A stretch of 64,000 nt of DNA from Helicoverpa zea (taxonomy: Eukaryota > Arthropoda > Insecta > Lepidoptera > Noctuidae), in the NCBI RefSeq assembly GCF_022581195.2, contig NC_061482.1:10912001-10976000 (forward strand). The letters are read 5' to 3'. The notes beneath the pieces were generated by a model that did not search any database, was not told the origin of the DNA, and was given only the letters and a program-made list of their open reading frames with translations. Position numbers and translations under genes: made by a program. Positions 39,951-51,039 of this stretch are shown here, one piece after another; position 1 is the stretch's first letter; each line of letters starts with the position of its first letter.

Positions 39951-40980
39951 CATATGTTTCCAGCCATCCACCAAATATTTAATTGATAACAGATTGACAG
40001 TGATCGCAAGTAGTTGTAGCGATTTCTTAGTAGGAGATTTTTAAGTTCAATTCCTGAAACCCAAAAAGTGTTATCGAGTCTTTTCATATAATTGTTACCT
40101 GGATATTGAGGAGTCTTGTACTTGAATGATAACCCGAGTAACAGGCTCGTCACAACCGTTCAACTTGGATGATTTACGCATGTCTGATAAAACTAAACTA
40201 CAAACCTATCCAGCCCTGTTCTCTGTCTAAAAATACAGAAAAAAGTTTTTGGCTTTCATAATTTCGTCGACAGAGTGTAACAAATTTTTGGCGAGCTTCC
40301 GTCAGCGTCGCGATAGATCACTCATGCGCAGTCACAGTTGTCGTTTCCATATGTATGCTGTCCTAAAATTACATCATGTCTTCCGAGAAATATGCGAAAC
40401 GTCGTGTTTTGACTTGTGTGCGTTAATCATTTTAATATTACATACATACAATGTTGAAATCGTATAGGTGTTTTGATCTATTTCATTTTAATTTGCTATA
40501 GAAATGTCATCAAAAACGAATTGTCGTGGCACTCATTTTATAAACGTTCATTTCGTCGCGTGGCGTAGATACATGTTGCTTTTTTACAAAAGTTTTAGTC
40601 AAAACAAGTAAATGGTCTCGAAAAATGTCCCTTTGTCCTTTTACTGTCTTTTCAATTTACAGTTTTTAAATAAATCTGTGAGAATAAACAATGTCTCTTA
40701 CATTTTGCTCAAGCACTGAGAAATAAGACCGTCTGAATAGTCATAAGTACAGAGCTTGTACAACTTGACTTGCCGACGTCGACTTAAGTAAGTGGTAATT
40801 CTAAAAAACTTAATAAATAAACTTCAAGTGTGAATACAAAGTACTGCAGTCAACATTGTGATATTTTTCTAAAAACTTTTTTAAATGCGACACCTGCATG
40901 CAGTGTAGAATTTATTGAATACTTTAAACTAAAGGAAAGTGTATTCAAAGTTTCAAACAATATATGCATTATAGAATACT
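39951..40980. other. Intergenic, nothing recognised
   Basis: Open frames at 39920-40153 (-) and 40249-40467 (+) have no recognisable content. Confidence 0.4.
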
Positions 40981-41145
40981 AACACCCGCCTGCGGCTTCA
41001 CCCGCGTCACTTCATCTCGTATATGGATAAATTGTAGCCTAAATATTATTCGGATATGTACCTAAGTTAAATTACTGCTAAGTTTCATCAAAATCCAGCA
41101 AGTAGTTTTAGCATGAAAGGGTAAAAAATATACTGACTGACATAC
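40981..41145 (+). repeat. Non-LTR/SINE 3' tail
   Basis: Starts cacccgcctgcggcttcacc and has attgtagcctaaatatt and gtttcatcaaaatccagca. Its end is eroded. Confidence 0.55.
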
Positions 41146-41420
41146 ATTAAAAAATTGGTAAGGTTTATTGAATAAAAGCGGGCACACTTCGTTTTCCTTT
41201 ATAAACGGCGGAGTTGTGCGTAGATCCGATTTGAACGATCGGGTGCTCTTGAATGTTTCGTAAGTTTTGTATCGCCCCAATAGCAAGTCCTAGCGTGTAT
41301 CTGGTGAGAACTTTCCAGACTAAGTATAGGAGTAGACGCATCGGTTCACCACAGGACTAAAGATAAATTATTATATTGTAGGTTCAGAGTATTTATTGAA
41401 GGCGCTCTTTCTTAACTACA

Positions 41421-41434
41421 GCTCAATGCTACAT
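41421..41434 (+). repeat. RTE target-site duplication, left copy
   Basis: gctcaatgctacat, identical to 54459-54472 at the other end of the 13-kb insertion. Confidence 0.85.
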
Positions 41435-41452
41435 CTCTCTCTCTCTTTCTAG

Positions 41453-41725
41453 CTATTTATCCCACATGGTGGTGGGGTCAGCTTTCCTAATTTTTCTTCT
41501 CCACTTCGCTCTATCTACGACATCGTTCTCGGACACCTGGCACTCCTTCATATCTTTTGACACCACGTCCCGCCATCTGGTCTTTGGGCGGCCTCGTGAT
41601 CTTCGACCGGGGACAGAAAGTTGCAGCGCCAAATTTCCCACGTAGTCTGGTGGTCTTCTCTTTGCGTGGCCATACCACCGTAATCGGCTCTCCTGCAACT
41701 TATCCGCTACATCCCGCACCCCTAA
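41453..41725 (-). pseudogene. RTE ORF, C-terminal fragment
   Basis: Open from the BEL/Pao border to a stop at 41453. It has the RLRWYGHAKRR and SRGRPKTRWRDVV motifs that follow the RT domain in RTE-type elements. It resumes the reading frame interrupted at 48314, which proves the nested order of insertion. Confidence 0.88.
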
Positions 41726-42168
41726 TGGTTACGCGGGAAACGCAATATGGTTCGTAAAGATGCGAAACTTTTGAAAAACTGGTGATTGCAAATGCGACGG
41801 GAAAATCGGCATACTGCGGGCGACACAAAACAAGAAAGTATGCCTAAAGGAAAGGAGCACAGTACCTGTTGTCTTCTACGGCGATTTCTTGTACGAGGAG
41901 CACTGCCACAAATAAGGTTCAACAAAAATCACACCAGTTTTCCACTCAATATCGATTTTTGTATCGGAGAGAGACGTGAGCTCTCGCGCGCGTTGGCAGC
42001 CATTGATTTGTTTGTTATGTTGCACACACGACTCAAGGGCGCTAGTGTCGCCTCTCGCTCCAACGAATGCGTTGAGGTATGTGCGGGAAAAGGAAGGGAA
42101 TAGGATTGCAAACACCAGTGAAATTACCAATATAACAAATTATGAGTATGAAAATTACCGCGCAACCA
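41726..42168 (-). repeat. BEL/Pao 3' LTR
   Basis: 443 bp, tggttacgcg...cgcaacca on the plus strand. It differs from the 5' LTR at 41925, 41971 and 41996. Confidence 0.92.
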
Positions 42169-42179
42169 TTCCCCCCGGG
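42169..42179 (-). other. BEL/Pao polypurine tract
   Basis: Minus strand cccggggggaa directly abuts the 3' LTR. It is the expected plus-strand primer position, though the purine run is only 8 bases. Confidence 0.6.
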
Positions 42180-42345
42180 CTTGAAGGGATGCCTTCAAGA
42201 GTTGAAGCAATTTACGAAACTAAATTATTTATACGATAGTTGTACTACGTAAGTATACGAAACGAAATAACAAAATGAAAACTAAGTACCTATTTTGCCT
42301 AATCTACCTAACTACTAATAAAGTTTTGAATAACGAGCTTGAAAT
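42180..42345 (-). other. BEL/Pao 3' untranslated region
   Basis: Short non-coding stretch between the pol stop and the purine tract. Confidence 0.6.
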
Positions 42346-45300
42346 TTATTGATTGGGCAACGGGCATAGACGCACGACGGGACGCAAGTAGGATCCAGTC
42401 GCTGTCTTTACCCGAGCGACACGAGTCACTCCGGTGGAGTCAGGGAAAACCTCCTCAACGACACCCAAAGGCCAGTGTAGTGGAGGGGAATTATCAGTTT
42501 TAAGAACGACGACCGTGCCGACAACGACTGGATCCACCGGCGTGTTCCATTTACGACGCGATTGCAATGTGTGAAGGTATCCATTTCTCCAGCGCTTCCA
42601 AAACGATTGTACTAATTTGTCTAACAACTGGTGTCTAGTCACGATAGATTTTGTCTCTACTTCTTGCGCCGGTAAGTATTTTAAAGGCGTAAGATTCAAA
42701 AAGTGTGCTGGAGTTAAAGCAAGTGGTTCCGAAGGATCACTAGAGAGTGTCCTGCACAAAGGTCTCGTATTCATTACAGACTCGACTTGGGTAAGCACGG
42801 TACTTAATTCTTCAAACGAAAGAACAGTATCTCCTACAGTACGATATAAATGCGACTTTAAACTTTTGATATTAGCCTCCCAGTTGCCGCCGAAATGACT
42901 GGCAGTGGGGACATTGAGCGACCAATCTATACGATTTTCAGCTAACATATGACCAAATTCAGTATTATGATGTTTCGAGCAAAGAAATCTATGAAGTTCC
43001 GACAGTTTGCGTTTAGCGCCTATGTAGTTAGTCCCGTTGTCCGAATAAATTCTACTAACCGGGCCACGCCTGGAAAGAAACCGTTTAAAAGCGTCCATAA
43101 AACTAGCTGTGCTGAGATCACCAGCCAGTTCTATGTGCACCGCGCGTGTAGTCATGCAGACGAACAGACACACGTAAGCCTTGGTGGAACGAACACCTCG
43201 ACCACGAGACATGGTAACTTTAAACGGACCAGCATAATCCGTGCCCGTGTGGACGAACGGTTTAGCAGATTGAACAACACGGCAAGAACGATGATCTGCC
43301 ATCTCAGGAAAGTTTGGCTTTGGTCTGAGCCGAAAGCAAGGAAGACACTTGTGTACTCTACTTCTAATTAAGTTTCTAGCAGAAAGTATCCAATACCTTT
43401 GACGTAAGAGTGACATCAGCAAATCAGGACCTGCGTGGCAATTAACCTTATGATGGTATTCGACAAGCAAATTTAAAATTGGATCCTTACTTGGAAGCAA
43501 GATGGGATACTTCCTATCATAATTCAAATCAGAGTTACTTAGACGGCCTCCGACTCTAATGAGTCCGTCTTTGAGGAACGGTTTCAAGTGTCGAATAAAA
43601 GGACTACAATCCTTGCCTTCCCCGAGTCTGACGATCTCAGCGGAGAAATAATGAGTTTGAAGTTGGCGAAGAACGAGTAATTCAGCGAAGTCGTAATCCG
43701 ACGCTGACATGCGATATCTAAGAGGTAACAGTTTAGTAAAACGACAAATGTAAATTACCACACGAAGTAATTTACTCCAAGACGAAATACGATCGGCCAA
43801 AGAAAGAATGAGAGATCTTTCATTTGGTGTAGCTAGCAACGAATGTTTCTTCTCTTCAGGTGCTTCGGACACGGAAGAGGGATTGAAGGGAACGACAGGC
43901 CACTGTGAGACATCCAAGTGAGCCCAACGAGGACCAGTAAACCAAAGCGGATGATCAATAATTTGAGAAGGTGTGAGTCCGCATGAGAGACAATCAGCGG
44001 GATTGTCTGTACCGGACACGTGATACAAATTTTGTGGAGATAAGTCATTATGTATTTTAGACACTCTGTTAGCCACAAAGGTGTTCCACCGATGGGGCGA
44101 CGAATGTACCCAACAGAGTGCGACCGTAGAGTCCGAAAATGCGAATATATTACGAATAACAACGCGGTTTTGACAAGCGACAACGACATTTTTTATGAGT
44201 TGAGCTAGCACAAGTATAGCACATAGCTCAAGACGAGCGAGAGAAACTACCTTCTTAGGAGAGACTTTCGATTTAGCAGTTAACAAGTTGACAGTATTAC
44301 CATCGCTGTTTTGAACATGGAAGTAAATAACTCCACCATATGCCTTTTCACTAGCGTCCGCGAAAGCTAAGATAGTGACGACACTATCGGCGACAATACC
44401 TAGGTGACGTGGGATTTTTATACGACTGAGCACTGGTAGCTCTTCTTTAAAGCGAGTCCACAGCCTGACGATATCTTCAGGTGGAGTATCATCCCAATCA
44501 CAATCGCACAGCCAGAGCTGTTTGATGAGAAGTTTAGCATACAGGACGACAGGCGCGACGAATCCCATGACATCCCATATTTTAGCGACACACGACAGTA
44601 TTGTGCGCTTGGTACAATGGTTAGCTGGAGTATTCACCTTCATGCTGAAATGGTCTGAAGTAGGTGACCAACACAAGCCGAGTACTTTATGGTGGTCAGA
44701 CTCATCAAATTCTTTGACAGCCGGCAAGCGATGAGAAGGAGGAATCGAGTCTAGTACAACTTGAGAATTACTGGTCCATTTGACTAACTCAAATTGACCA
44801 GCTTTCATGAGACCTATCATTTCTGAGGCGGTGGAAATGCCTTGGTCTTCCGAGGAAACGGAATAGACAAAATCGTCCATATACAGACCTGTAGCTACAA
44901 TTTCCTTAGCTTGAGGGTAAGAATCACCCTCATCCTCCGCCAACTGCTTTATAGTGCGCAGAGCATGAAAAGGACTAGACTTAAGTCCAAAAACGACACG
45001 ATTGAACTCATAAACCTTTAAAGGTTCTTGCGGCGAAAAACGATACAAAATGCGTTGGAAACGACGATCCGATTCTCGGATTCCGATACTGAGAAACATT
45101 TGACGAATATCTGCGGAAAGAGCGATCAAAAACAAACGAAAATTAACGATAATGTTAAACAAGTTCCCTTGTAGGTTTTGACCACCATACAAGAGATCAT
45201 TAAGCGAAACGCGGGTAGAAGTCTTGCAACTACCATCGAGAACGACACGAAGCTTGGTAGTGATCTTGTCATCGCGGATCACACCATGATGCGGAATGAA

Positions 45301-46083
45301 GTACGAAGCTTCCGAAGAGACAGAATCTGTAGGTGAAATGTAACCCTTTTCTAAATATTCGAAGATGACACTGTCATACGCGACCTTCAATTGTGGAGAA
45401 GCCTGCATTTTTCTTTCCAAGCAGTAAAACCGACGTTCACTTACTTGACGCGAGTTCCCAAGGGATTCGACTTCACCCTTGAAAGGTAAAGCAACTACGT
45501 AACGTCCGTCACTATCCCGAGTGGTAGTGCGGGTATAAAACTCCTCACACAATGTGTCGTCCGGGCTTAGTATGGAGGGAACATCCACCTCCTCTATTTC
45601 CCAGAATTTACGGACAGCGGAGTCCAACGGGTCCGTGGTACAACAATACGATACAGTCGACTTACTATCAACGCGTACTGGAGCGTCACCTACAATTACA
45701 TAGCCAAGGACAGTTTCTAAAGCGAGAGGCGAAGCATGCGGGGGCTGTCCTTGAACTTTGTTCGACAAGAGCAAATGCGGGAAAATCGAAGCGCCGATTA
45801 AAACCTGAATCGGGCCTGATGAAAAATATGTATCGTCAGCCAACGGTAAGTTTTTGAAATTATATAAAAGAGAAGCATCAACCGTGGCTGTCGGCAAACG
45901 TTCGGTAATTTTATCTACTACCAACGACTCTAAACAATAATTTATGTTACGATTGAAACGAGAATAAAATTTAATATTTACGGAACCCTGAATCATTTTA
46001 CTCGAACCCCCTATTCCCTTTACGGTAGAACAAGAAGGCCGATTATTTATGTTCAAACCTATATAAGCGTCGACAACAATCAC
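42346..46083 (-). CDS. pol: BEL/Pao Pol: protease end, RT, RNase H, integrase
   Basis: 1245 codons open without a stop. Domains in order: rest of the protease (about 1-100); reverse transcriptase with LRVVLDGS near 280, SADIRQMF near 325 and the catalytic YMDD at 401-404; RNase H with FADAS (576), LARLEL (619) and FSDST (651); integrase zinc region HHKVNCHAG...CLPCF (about 876-916); and integrase core with D949 (HTGTDYAGPF), D1015 (YSDNGTNY) and E1069 (GGNWEA). All key residues are present. The frame is shifted by one base relative to gag, within the protease, next to a TATA run near 46060. This is either an inactivating small indel or a frameshift site; most BEL/Pao elements have one continuous ORF. 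The first M is not a proven start. Confidence 0.88.
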   Translation of the reverse strand: MIVVDAYIGLNINNRPSCSTVKGIGGSSKMIQGSVNIKFYSRFNRNINYCLESLVVDKITERLPTATVDASLLYNFKNLPLADDTYFSSGPIQVLIGASIFPHLLLSNKVQGQPPHASPLALETVLGYVIVGDAPVRVDSKSTVSYCCTTDPLDSAVRKFWEIEEVDVPSILSPDDTLCEEFYTRTTTRDSDGRYVVALPFKGEVESLGNSRQVSERRFYCLERKMQASPQLKVAYDSVIFEYLEKGYISPTDSVSSEASYFIPHHGVIRDDKITTKLRVVLDGSCKTSTRVSLNDLLYGGQNLQGNLFNIIVNFRLFLIALSADIRQMFLSIGIRESDRRFQRILYRFSPQEPLKVYEFNRVVFGLKSSPFHALRTIKQLAEDEGDSYPQAKEIVATGLYMDDFVYSVSSEDQGISTASEMIGLMKAGQFELVKWTSNSQVVLDSIPPSHRLPAVKEFDESDHHKVLGLCWSPTSDHFSMKVNTPANHCTKRTILSCVAKIWDVMGFVAPVVLYAKLLIKQLWLCDCDWDDTPPEDIVRLWTRFKEELPVLSRIKIPRHLGIVADSVVTILAFADASEKAYGGVIYFHVQNSDGNTVNLLTAKSKVSPKKVVSLARLELCAILVLAQLIKNVVVACQNRVVIRNIFAFSDSTVALCWVHSSPHRWNTFVANRVSKIHNDLSPQNLYHVSGTDNPADCLSCGLTPSQIIDHPLWFTGPRWAHLDVSQWPVVPFNPSSVSEAPEEKKHSLLATPNERSLILSLADRISSWSKLLRVVIYICRFTKLLPLRYRMSASDYDFAELLVLRQLQTHYFSAEIVRLGEGKDCSPFIRHLKPFLKDGLIRVGGRLSNSDLNYDRKYPILLPSKDPILNLLVEYHHKVNCHAGPDLLMSLLRQRYWILSARNLIRSRVHKCLPCFRLRPKPNFPEMADHRSCRVVQSAKPFVHTGTDYAGPFKVTMSRGRGVRSTKAYVCLFVCMTTRAVHIELAGDLSTASFMDAFKRFLSRRGPVSRIYSDNGTNYIGAKRKLSELHRFLCSKHHNTEFGHMLAENRIDWSLNVPTASHFGGNWEANIKSLKSHLYRTVGDTVLSFEELSTVLTQVESVMNTRPLCRTLSSDPSEPLALTPAHFLNLTPLKYLPAQEVETKSIVTRHQLLDKLVQSFWKRWRNGYLHTLQSRRKWNTPVDPVVVGTVVVLKTDNSPPLHWPLGVVEEVFPDSTGVTRVARVKTATGSYLRPVVRLCPLPNQ

Positions 46084-47590
46084 TAGTTATAAAGTTACTT
46101 TGAGAACCACTGTCTAACAATGCACGAACACTATGTTCATTTCCATGCGAATCTACGATAATAATACGAGCAGTAGCAATGAGCACCGTAGTAGGGCCCC
46201 GATGTTTACTCTCGGTATGATTTTCGGATAACGAACACAGCGCGATGTCCGCGCGCGGGGGCGCGGGCGCGGGGGTAGTGGTCGCTACACTCGATGGCAG
46301 CGGCGCTGCTGTAAAAATGGCGGGCGCAGCGGCTGGCTGCCCGGCCGCGGCAACGGCGGCCGGTGGCAGCCCGCGAGCCGCGTTTGAATGGGGCGAGTTA
46401 CTTGCCGCGTGTTTACTATCAAAGCACAATAAAGTGTGATGTTTGGAATTACATTTTTTGCAAGTAGATGTCGACCCACATGCGGAAACACGATGACCAC
46501 TACTTAAACAATTTATACATAAGTTATTAGATTTTACGAATTTAAAACGTTGATCTGGTTTGTAACTATTAAAAACCCTACATTTATAAATGTAATCATG
46601 CTGCTCGCCGCATAGACTACACGCGGATGACTCAGCCGAACTAGACGTATAGGCATGTGTAGTAGTAGGTTTACGATCTGCAGGTTTTTTATTGTTGGTG
46701 ACCCGAGCAACCGATGATGACGTACGTTCCAATACTTTTATGTGGTCACGAACAAAACTATCCAATTCGGAAAAAGACGGAAATTCAGAACTATTAGGTT
46801 TTAATTTACGAGTGCACTCAAAAGTACGACCCGTGTCTAAATCAAGTTTTTTAAGAGCGACATAAAACAAAATAAAGTCAGCGAGGTCATCAATTTGTAG
46901 GTTTTTCAACGCAGCTACAGACGAAGCGAATTTATCTAAAAATAATTCTAAATTATTAGGGGTTCCTGAAGGAATAAGTTTAAATTCAAATAACTGATCT
47001 AAGTATGAAGTTGCTTGTTGACGCTTGTCCTCATACCTTTTGCAAAGTGAATCGAAAATAATAGAGTAATTATCCGCGGAGGGGGTAATACCCGCGCATA
47101 TTGAACGAGCCTTGCCTGTCAACTTTCCTAATAAATAATATAACTTCTCACAATCAGTCAGAGAAATATTATTATGTACGGCATTACGATAACTAGCTAT
47201 GAATAAAGGCCAATTTTTAATATCTCCGTTAAATTCGGGTATTTCGATGGGAGGCAAGCGGGGTGACCTTTTGACCTCGGAATGCGACTGAACTTGCAGT
47301 GATTTCTCTGCTCGCTTTATACGGCCTAAAAGGTCTTCGAAAGAAGAAAGTGCTTGATAATTGACAACATAATCAGGATTTAGTTTAAGCTCGAGGGCGG
47401 CAATGTCGTCCAACACACTTTCGAAATCTGTACGCAAAGAATCTACTGTTTCAAGGTCACACAGGAAGGATTCCCTAGTGGAATCTTGCGAATCAATGTT
47501 TTTAATTTTATCGGCGATAGTTTGCATGCGAGCGAATATTCTATCACGTTTAGCTATCAGCAGCTTCAACGATTTATCTACCAGTGCCAT
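46043..47590 (-). CDS. gag: BEL/Pao Gag with start of protease
   Basis: 515 codons from ATG 47590. A coiled N-terminal region leads into a capsid-like domain (PPIEIPEFNGDIKNWPLF, near residue 120, the DUF1759 signature). Cysteine/histidine knuckles follow at about 335-400 (CSLCGEQH, CINCLSSGHRVSAC, CKKCNSKHHTLLC), then an alanine/proline-rich linker that is strikingly GC-rich (46250-46390). It ends in an aspartic-protease active site, ALLDSGSQSNFIT, near the C-terminus. Gag packages the element RNA into particles. The stop falls inside the protease, 41 bp after the start of the overlapping pol frame. Confidence 0.88.
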   Translation of the reverse strand: MALVDKSLKLLIAKRDRIFARMQTIADKIKNIDSQDSTRESFLCDLETVDSLRTDFESVLDDIAALELKLNPDYVVNYQALSSFEDLLGRIKRAEKSLQVQSHSEVKRSPRLPPIEIPEFNGDIKNWPLFIASYRNAVHNNISLTDCEKLYYLLGKLTGKARSICAGITPSADNYSIIFDSLCKRYEDKRQQATSYLDQLFEFKLIPSGTPNNLELFLDKFASSVAALKNLQIDDLADFILFYVALKKLDLDTGRTFECTRKLKPNSSEFPSFSELDSFVRDHIKVLERTSSSVARVTNNKKPADRKPTTTHAYTSSSAESSACSLCGEQHDYIYKCRVFNSYKPDQRFKFVKSNNLCINCLSSGHRVSACGSTSTCKKCNSKHHTLLCFDSKHAASNSPHSNAARGLPPAAVAAAGQPAAAPAIFTAAPLPSSVATTTPAPAPPRADIALCSLSENHTESKHRGPTTVLIATARIIIVDSHGNEHSVRALLDSGSQSNFITSDCCRRLYRFEHK

Positions 47591-47850
47591 TTTAGCGGCC
47601 TACGAATTACGAAAACTAAATGAAATACGTATTGAAAGCGACTAGAACGTGGATATCTATCAACTAAGTAGGTACCTAGGCACCGGAGTACGTGTGTACG
47701 TGTACTATATTTGCGGGTTTAGCGAAATTCAACGAAATAAGTACGTGAAATACCTATCTTACTTTTCGACGCGTAAGGTAGGTACCTACGAAACAATGCG
47801 GGTTTGACGAAAACGACCTAATGAATGGCTAACACTGATTCTAAATACTA
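47591..47850 (-). other. BEL/Pao leader
   Basis: Non-coding sequence between the primer site and the gag ATG. Confidence 0.6.
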
Positions 47851-47868
47851 ATCCGGCTCGAAGGACCA
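47851..47868 (-). other. BEL/Pao primer binding site (tRNA-Tyr)
   Basis: Two bases inside the 5' LTR, the minus strand reads tggtccttcgagccggat. This is complementary to all 18 terminal bases of insect tRNA-Tyr including CCA (…atccggctcgaaggacca). Confidence 0.8.
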
Positions 47869-47870
47869 AA

Positions 47871-48313
47871 TGGTTACGCGGGAAACGCAATATGGTTCGT
47901 AAAGATGCGAAACTTTTGAAAAACTGGTGATTGCAAATGCGACGGGAAAATCGGCATACTGCGGGCGACACAAAACAAGAAAGTATGCCTAAAGGAAAGG
48001 AGCACAGTACCTGTTGTCTTCTACGGCGATTTCTTGTACGAGGAGCACTGCCACAAATAAGGTTCAACACAAATCACACCAGTTTTCCACTCAATATCGA
48101 TTTTTGTATCGGAGAAAGACGTGAGCTCTCGCGCGCGTTGTCAGCCATTGATTTGTTTGTTATGTTGCACACACGACTCAAGGGCGCTAGTGTCGCCTCT
48201 CGCTCCAACGAATGCGTTGAGGTATGTGCGGGAAAAGGAAGGGAATAGGATTGCAAACACCAGTGAAATTACCAATATAACAAATTATGAGTATGAAAAT
48301 TACCGCGCAACCA
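47871..48313 (-). repeat. BEL/Pao 5' LTR
   Basis: 443 bp, the pair of 41726-42168 at a constant offset of 6145. It would hold the element promoter. Confidence 0.92.
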
Positions 48314-49914
48314 CCTAGGCTTCCTCGCACGTATTCGTTGCGGATACGGTCTAGCCTAGTGACGCCACACATCCACCTCAACATCTTCATTTCGGCAACC
48401 TGGATGGTATGTATGTGCCTTTTGGTTACAGCCCATGTTTCGCTGCCATATGTCAGGACTGGACGTATGATGGTTTTGTAAATCAAACCTTTAAGCTTGA
48501 CCGGCATTCTTCTGTCACATGTCACACCAGTTACTTCTCGCCACTTTAGCCATGCAGCGGCTATTCGGTGTTGAACGTTGCATTCCAGATTTCCTGAACT
48601 GTGCATCATACTACCCAGATATTTGTACTGGTCACACATGGTGACCAACTGCCCATCGATGGAAATCGGGTTATTGTCGCGAGGATCTGGTTCGTTCAGG
48701 GACATGAATTGGGTCTTTGCAACGCTCAGCACAAGGCCACCGGCCTGCAACTGATGCTTCCATGACAGAAGCGCTACCTCTAACTCAATACGGCTCTCAG
48801 TACAAATGGCCACATCGTCAGCGTATATAAACGTCCACGCTGCTGAGCTTTGTGCTGCCTCGGTGAGCGAGTCCAAAACTAAGCAAAACAAGAAGGGACT
48901 TAGGACTGAGCCTTGGTGAACACCTTCCGTGACCGCTACTGATTTTGTCTCCCCCACCGGCGTTCGTATCAGCGATCTTGCATTCTTGTACATGTCGGCA
49001 ATGACACTGATGTATTGTTCGGGGATATTCTTCTTGCGGAGATTCCACCAGATTGTATCCCTCGGAACTCGATCAAACGCCTTTTCCATATCCAAGAAAG
49101 CAACGAACAAAGGTTTGTTCTTGGCGCGATATTCCTCAGCAATCGTGTTGAGAGCAAACATAGGATCCGTGGTAGATAAGCCAGGTACGAAGCCGTAGTG
49201 ATTTTTTGACAGTGAGCATTCGGATCTTAGTCTGCTATCTATCACTCTTTCAAACAGCTTCATAGTGTGACTTAAAAGCTTGATACCGCGATAGTTATTG
49301 CACTCGTACTTGCTACCCTTTCCCTTGTAAATTGGGACTATGGTGCTCAGCCTCCATGCCTTGGGCATTCTGGCGTTGAGCATTACATGGTTGAATAGAT
49401 TGGTTAGCAACACGATTCCATGCTGGCCCAGGCATTTCCAAGCTTCCACCGGTATGCCATCAGGTCCTATGGCCTTCTTATTAGACATCCTCTGAAGCGC
49501 TTTCTTCACCTCCCAAGGGTGTACTGGAGGAATAAGACCTGTGTTACATTCCAGTTTTGGAAGCTCAAGGGCTGTCGGCTTATGATTTAGCAGTTGTTCA
49601 TAGTATTGATGCCAGGCTGATATGACATCGCTATCGCGGTACAATAAGTCACTATTTGGACTTTTAACAGTCTTACACCTGGCGGGATCTTTTGTGCTCT
49701 GACTACACTGTTTTGCGAGTTTGTAAATAGACTTTTGGCCCTCCTTGGTGTCTAAGTGATCATAAAGGGTTTTCTGGGAGTTTGCCTGTTCAATTACTCT
49801 CTTGGTATTTTTTTTGGCAATCTTGTACATTTCTCGATCCTCTGGTGTTTGACTGGCCTGCCAGGTCTTAAAAGCCATCTTCTTGTTTAGGACAGCTGTC
49901 TGTACCGTTTCTGT
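48314..49914 (-). pseudogene. RTE ORF, reverse transcriptase half
   Basis: Continues the frame of the endonuclease. RT motifs are KAIGPDGIPVEAWK, YRGIKLLS, FVAFLDMEKAFDRVPR, GVHQGSVLSPFLFCL and the catalytic FIYADDVAI, followed by QYKYLGSMMHSSG and LTYGSETWAV. The frame runs to RNEYVRGSLG at 48314 and is then cut by the BEL/Pao LTR. Its missing C-terminus lies at 41453-41725, on the other side of the insertion. RTE elements have an endonuclease-RT polyprotein and lack an RNase H domain, as seen here. Confidence 0.88.
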
Positions 49915-51039
49915 TCACCACCAGGTTTCTCTTTGGTGTCTATTTCTCCCCTTAGTGCGACCAAGAGTTTTATTTGCTGCAGTCATGATGGACTTATGAA
50001 GGTGCTCCCAGGTGGTGTCTATATCTGAGTCATTTAACACCTCAAGGTCGGCTAGGTGTTGGCAAAACTCAGTGATTTTGTCGCCTTTTAGATTCCACCA
50101 TTTGGTGAGCTCTGGGTTGTTCGACAGTTTTTCCGTACCTCTTTGTTGATTTCTGCTAAAAACCATGTCCATCACAACAATGCGGTGTTGAGGGGTAACG
50201 CATTCTCCCGGAATAACTTTGCAGTTTTTAATTCTGCCAATGTGCACTCTGTTTACTAAGATATAATCTATCTGTGATGATGTTTGGCCGCTTTTGTACG
50301 TGATTAGATGTTCGTTTTTCTTAGCAAAGAAGGAATTTACTATTGCAAGATCGAATGCAGTTGCTGTCTCGAGAATGATCTTACCAGCATCGTTAAGTGT
50401 ACCATATGCGTGACCTCCGTGTACTCTGTTGAACGCGTTGTTAACTTGTCCAATGTGGCCATTCAGATCAGCTCCGAGTATAGTGGTCTCCTTTGTGGGT
50501 AACTGCTGGAGAGTGCCTTCTAGTGTCGTCCAAAAACTTTCTCTTTCGTCTTGGCAACAACCCGCTTGAGGTGCGTATGCGGATATTATGTTTAGGACCT
50601 CTTTTTCCACTAATACTTTTAGGACCATGATTCTATCGTTAATCCGACTGACCTCCAAAATGTTGATAAGATGTTCCTCTTTGACGGCGATGCCTACGCC
50701 ATTCCTTCCATGCTTTGCACCTACGTACATGAGTTTGTAGCCCTCTCCGATGTTACGGGCTTTTGATCCAGTCCAACGAGTCTCTTGTAAGCAGGCAAAA
50801 TCCACCTTTCTTCTTTTGAATAGAGATGCCAGTTCCTTTGTCTTCCCAGTTAATGTTCCTACATTCAGAGTAGCGAAGCGGACCTTTAGGTTACAATTTG
50901 GGACTAGCGTCGTTAGCCGAGCCCGTCCTTGACTCGGTAGCCCTTGCATACTATTCACAGATTTAGGGCGATGTATCTGCGCGTCGGTTTGCGGCGACGC
51001 CCTATCCAATATACTAGATGCAATTTGTAACCTTTCCAT
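49915..51039 (-). pseudogene. RTE ORF, apurinic endonuclease half
   Basis: 374 codons from an ATG to TGA at 49915-49917. The AP-endonuclease family is shown by RFATLNVGTLTG near residue 55, the QETRWTG motif, GRNGVGIAV, GADLNGHIG, SQIDYILV and a PQHRIVVMDM end block in place of the usual SDH. It nicks target DNA to prime reverse transcription. Translation beyond the TGA continues in the same frame into the RT half. The stop follows two TGG codons and is most simply a TGG-to-TGA change. Confidence 0.85.

Larger units (their letters stand above)
41726..48313 (-). mobile_element. BEL/Pao LTR retrotransposon, recent insertion
   Basis: 6588 bp with 443-bp LTRs, TG...CA ends, a primer site, a purine tract, and gag and pol ORFs in the usual order on the minus strand. 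The flanks cctaa (41721-41725) and cctag (48314-48318) are a 5-bp target duplication with one change. The LTRs differ at 3 of 443 positions, so the insertion is young on a genomic scale. BEL/Pao elements have LTR-virus-like replication; this copy has one frame break between gag and pol (see pol). Confidence 0.92.

Noticed and set aside
41062..41286. 74-codon minus ORF
   Set aside because: Overlaps a retroelement tail; no start context or splice support.
45552..45857. Plus-strand ORFs across 42-48 kb
   Set aside because: Antisense shadows of the BEL/Pao gag and pol genes.
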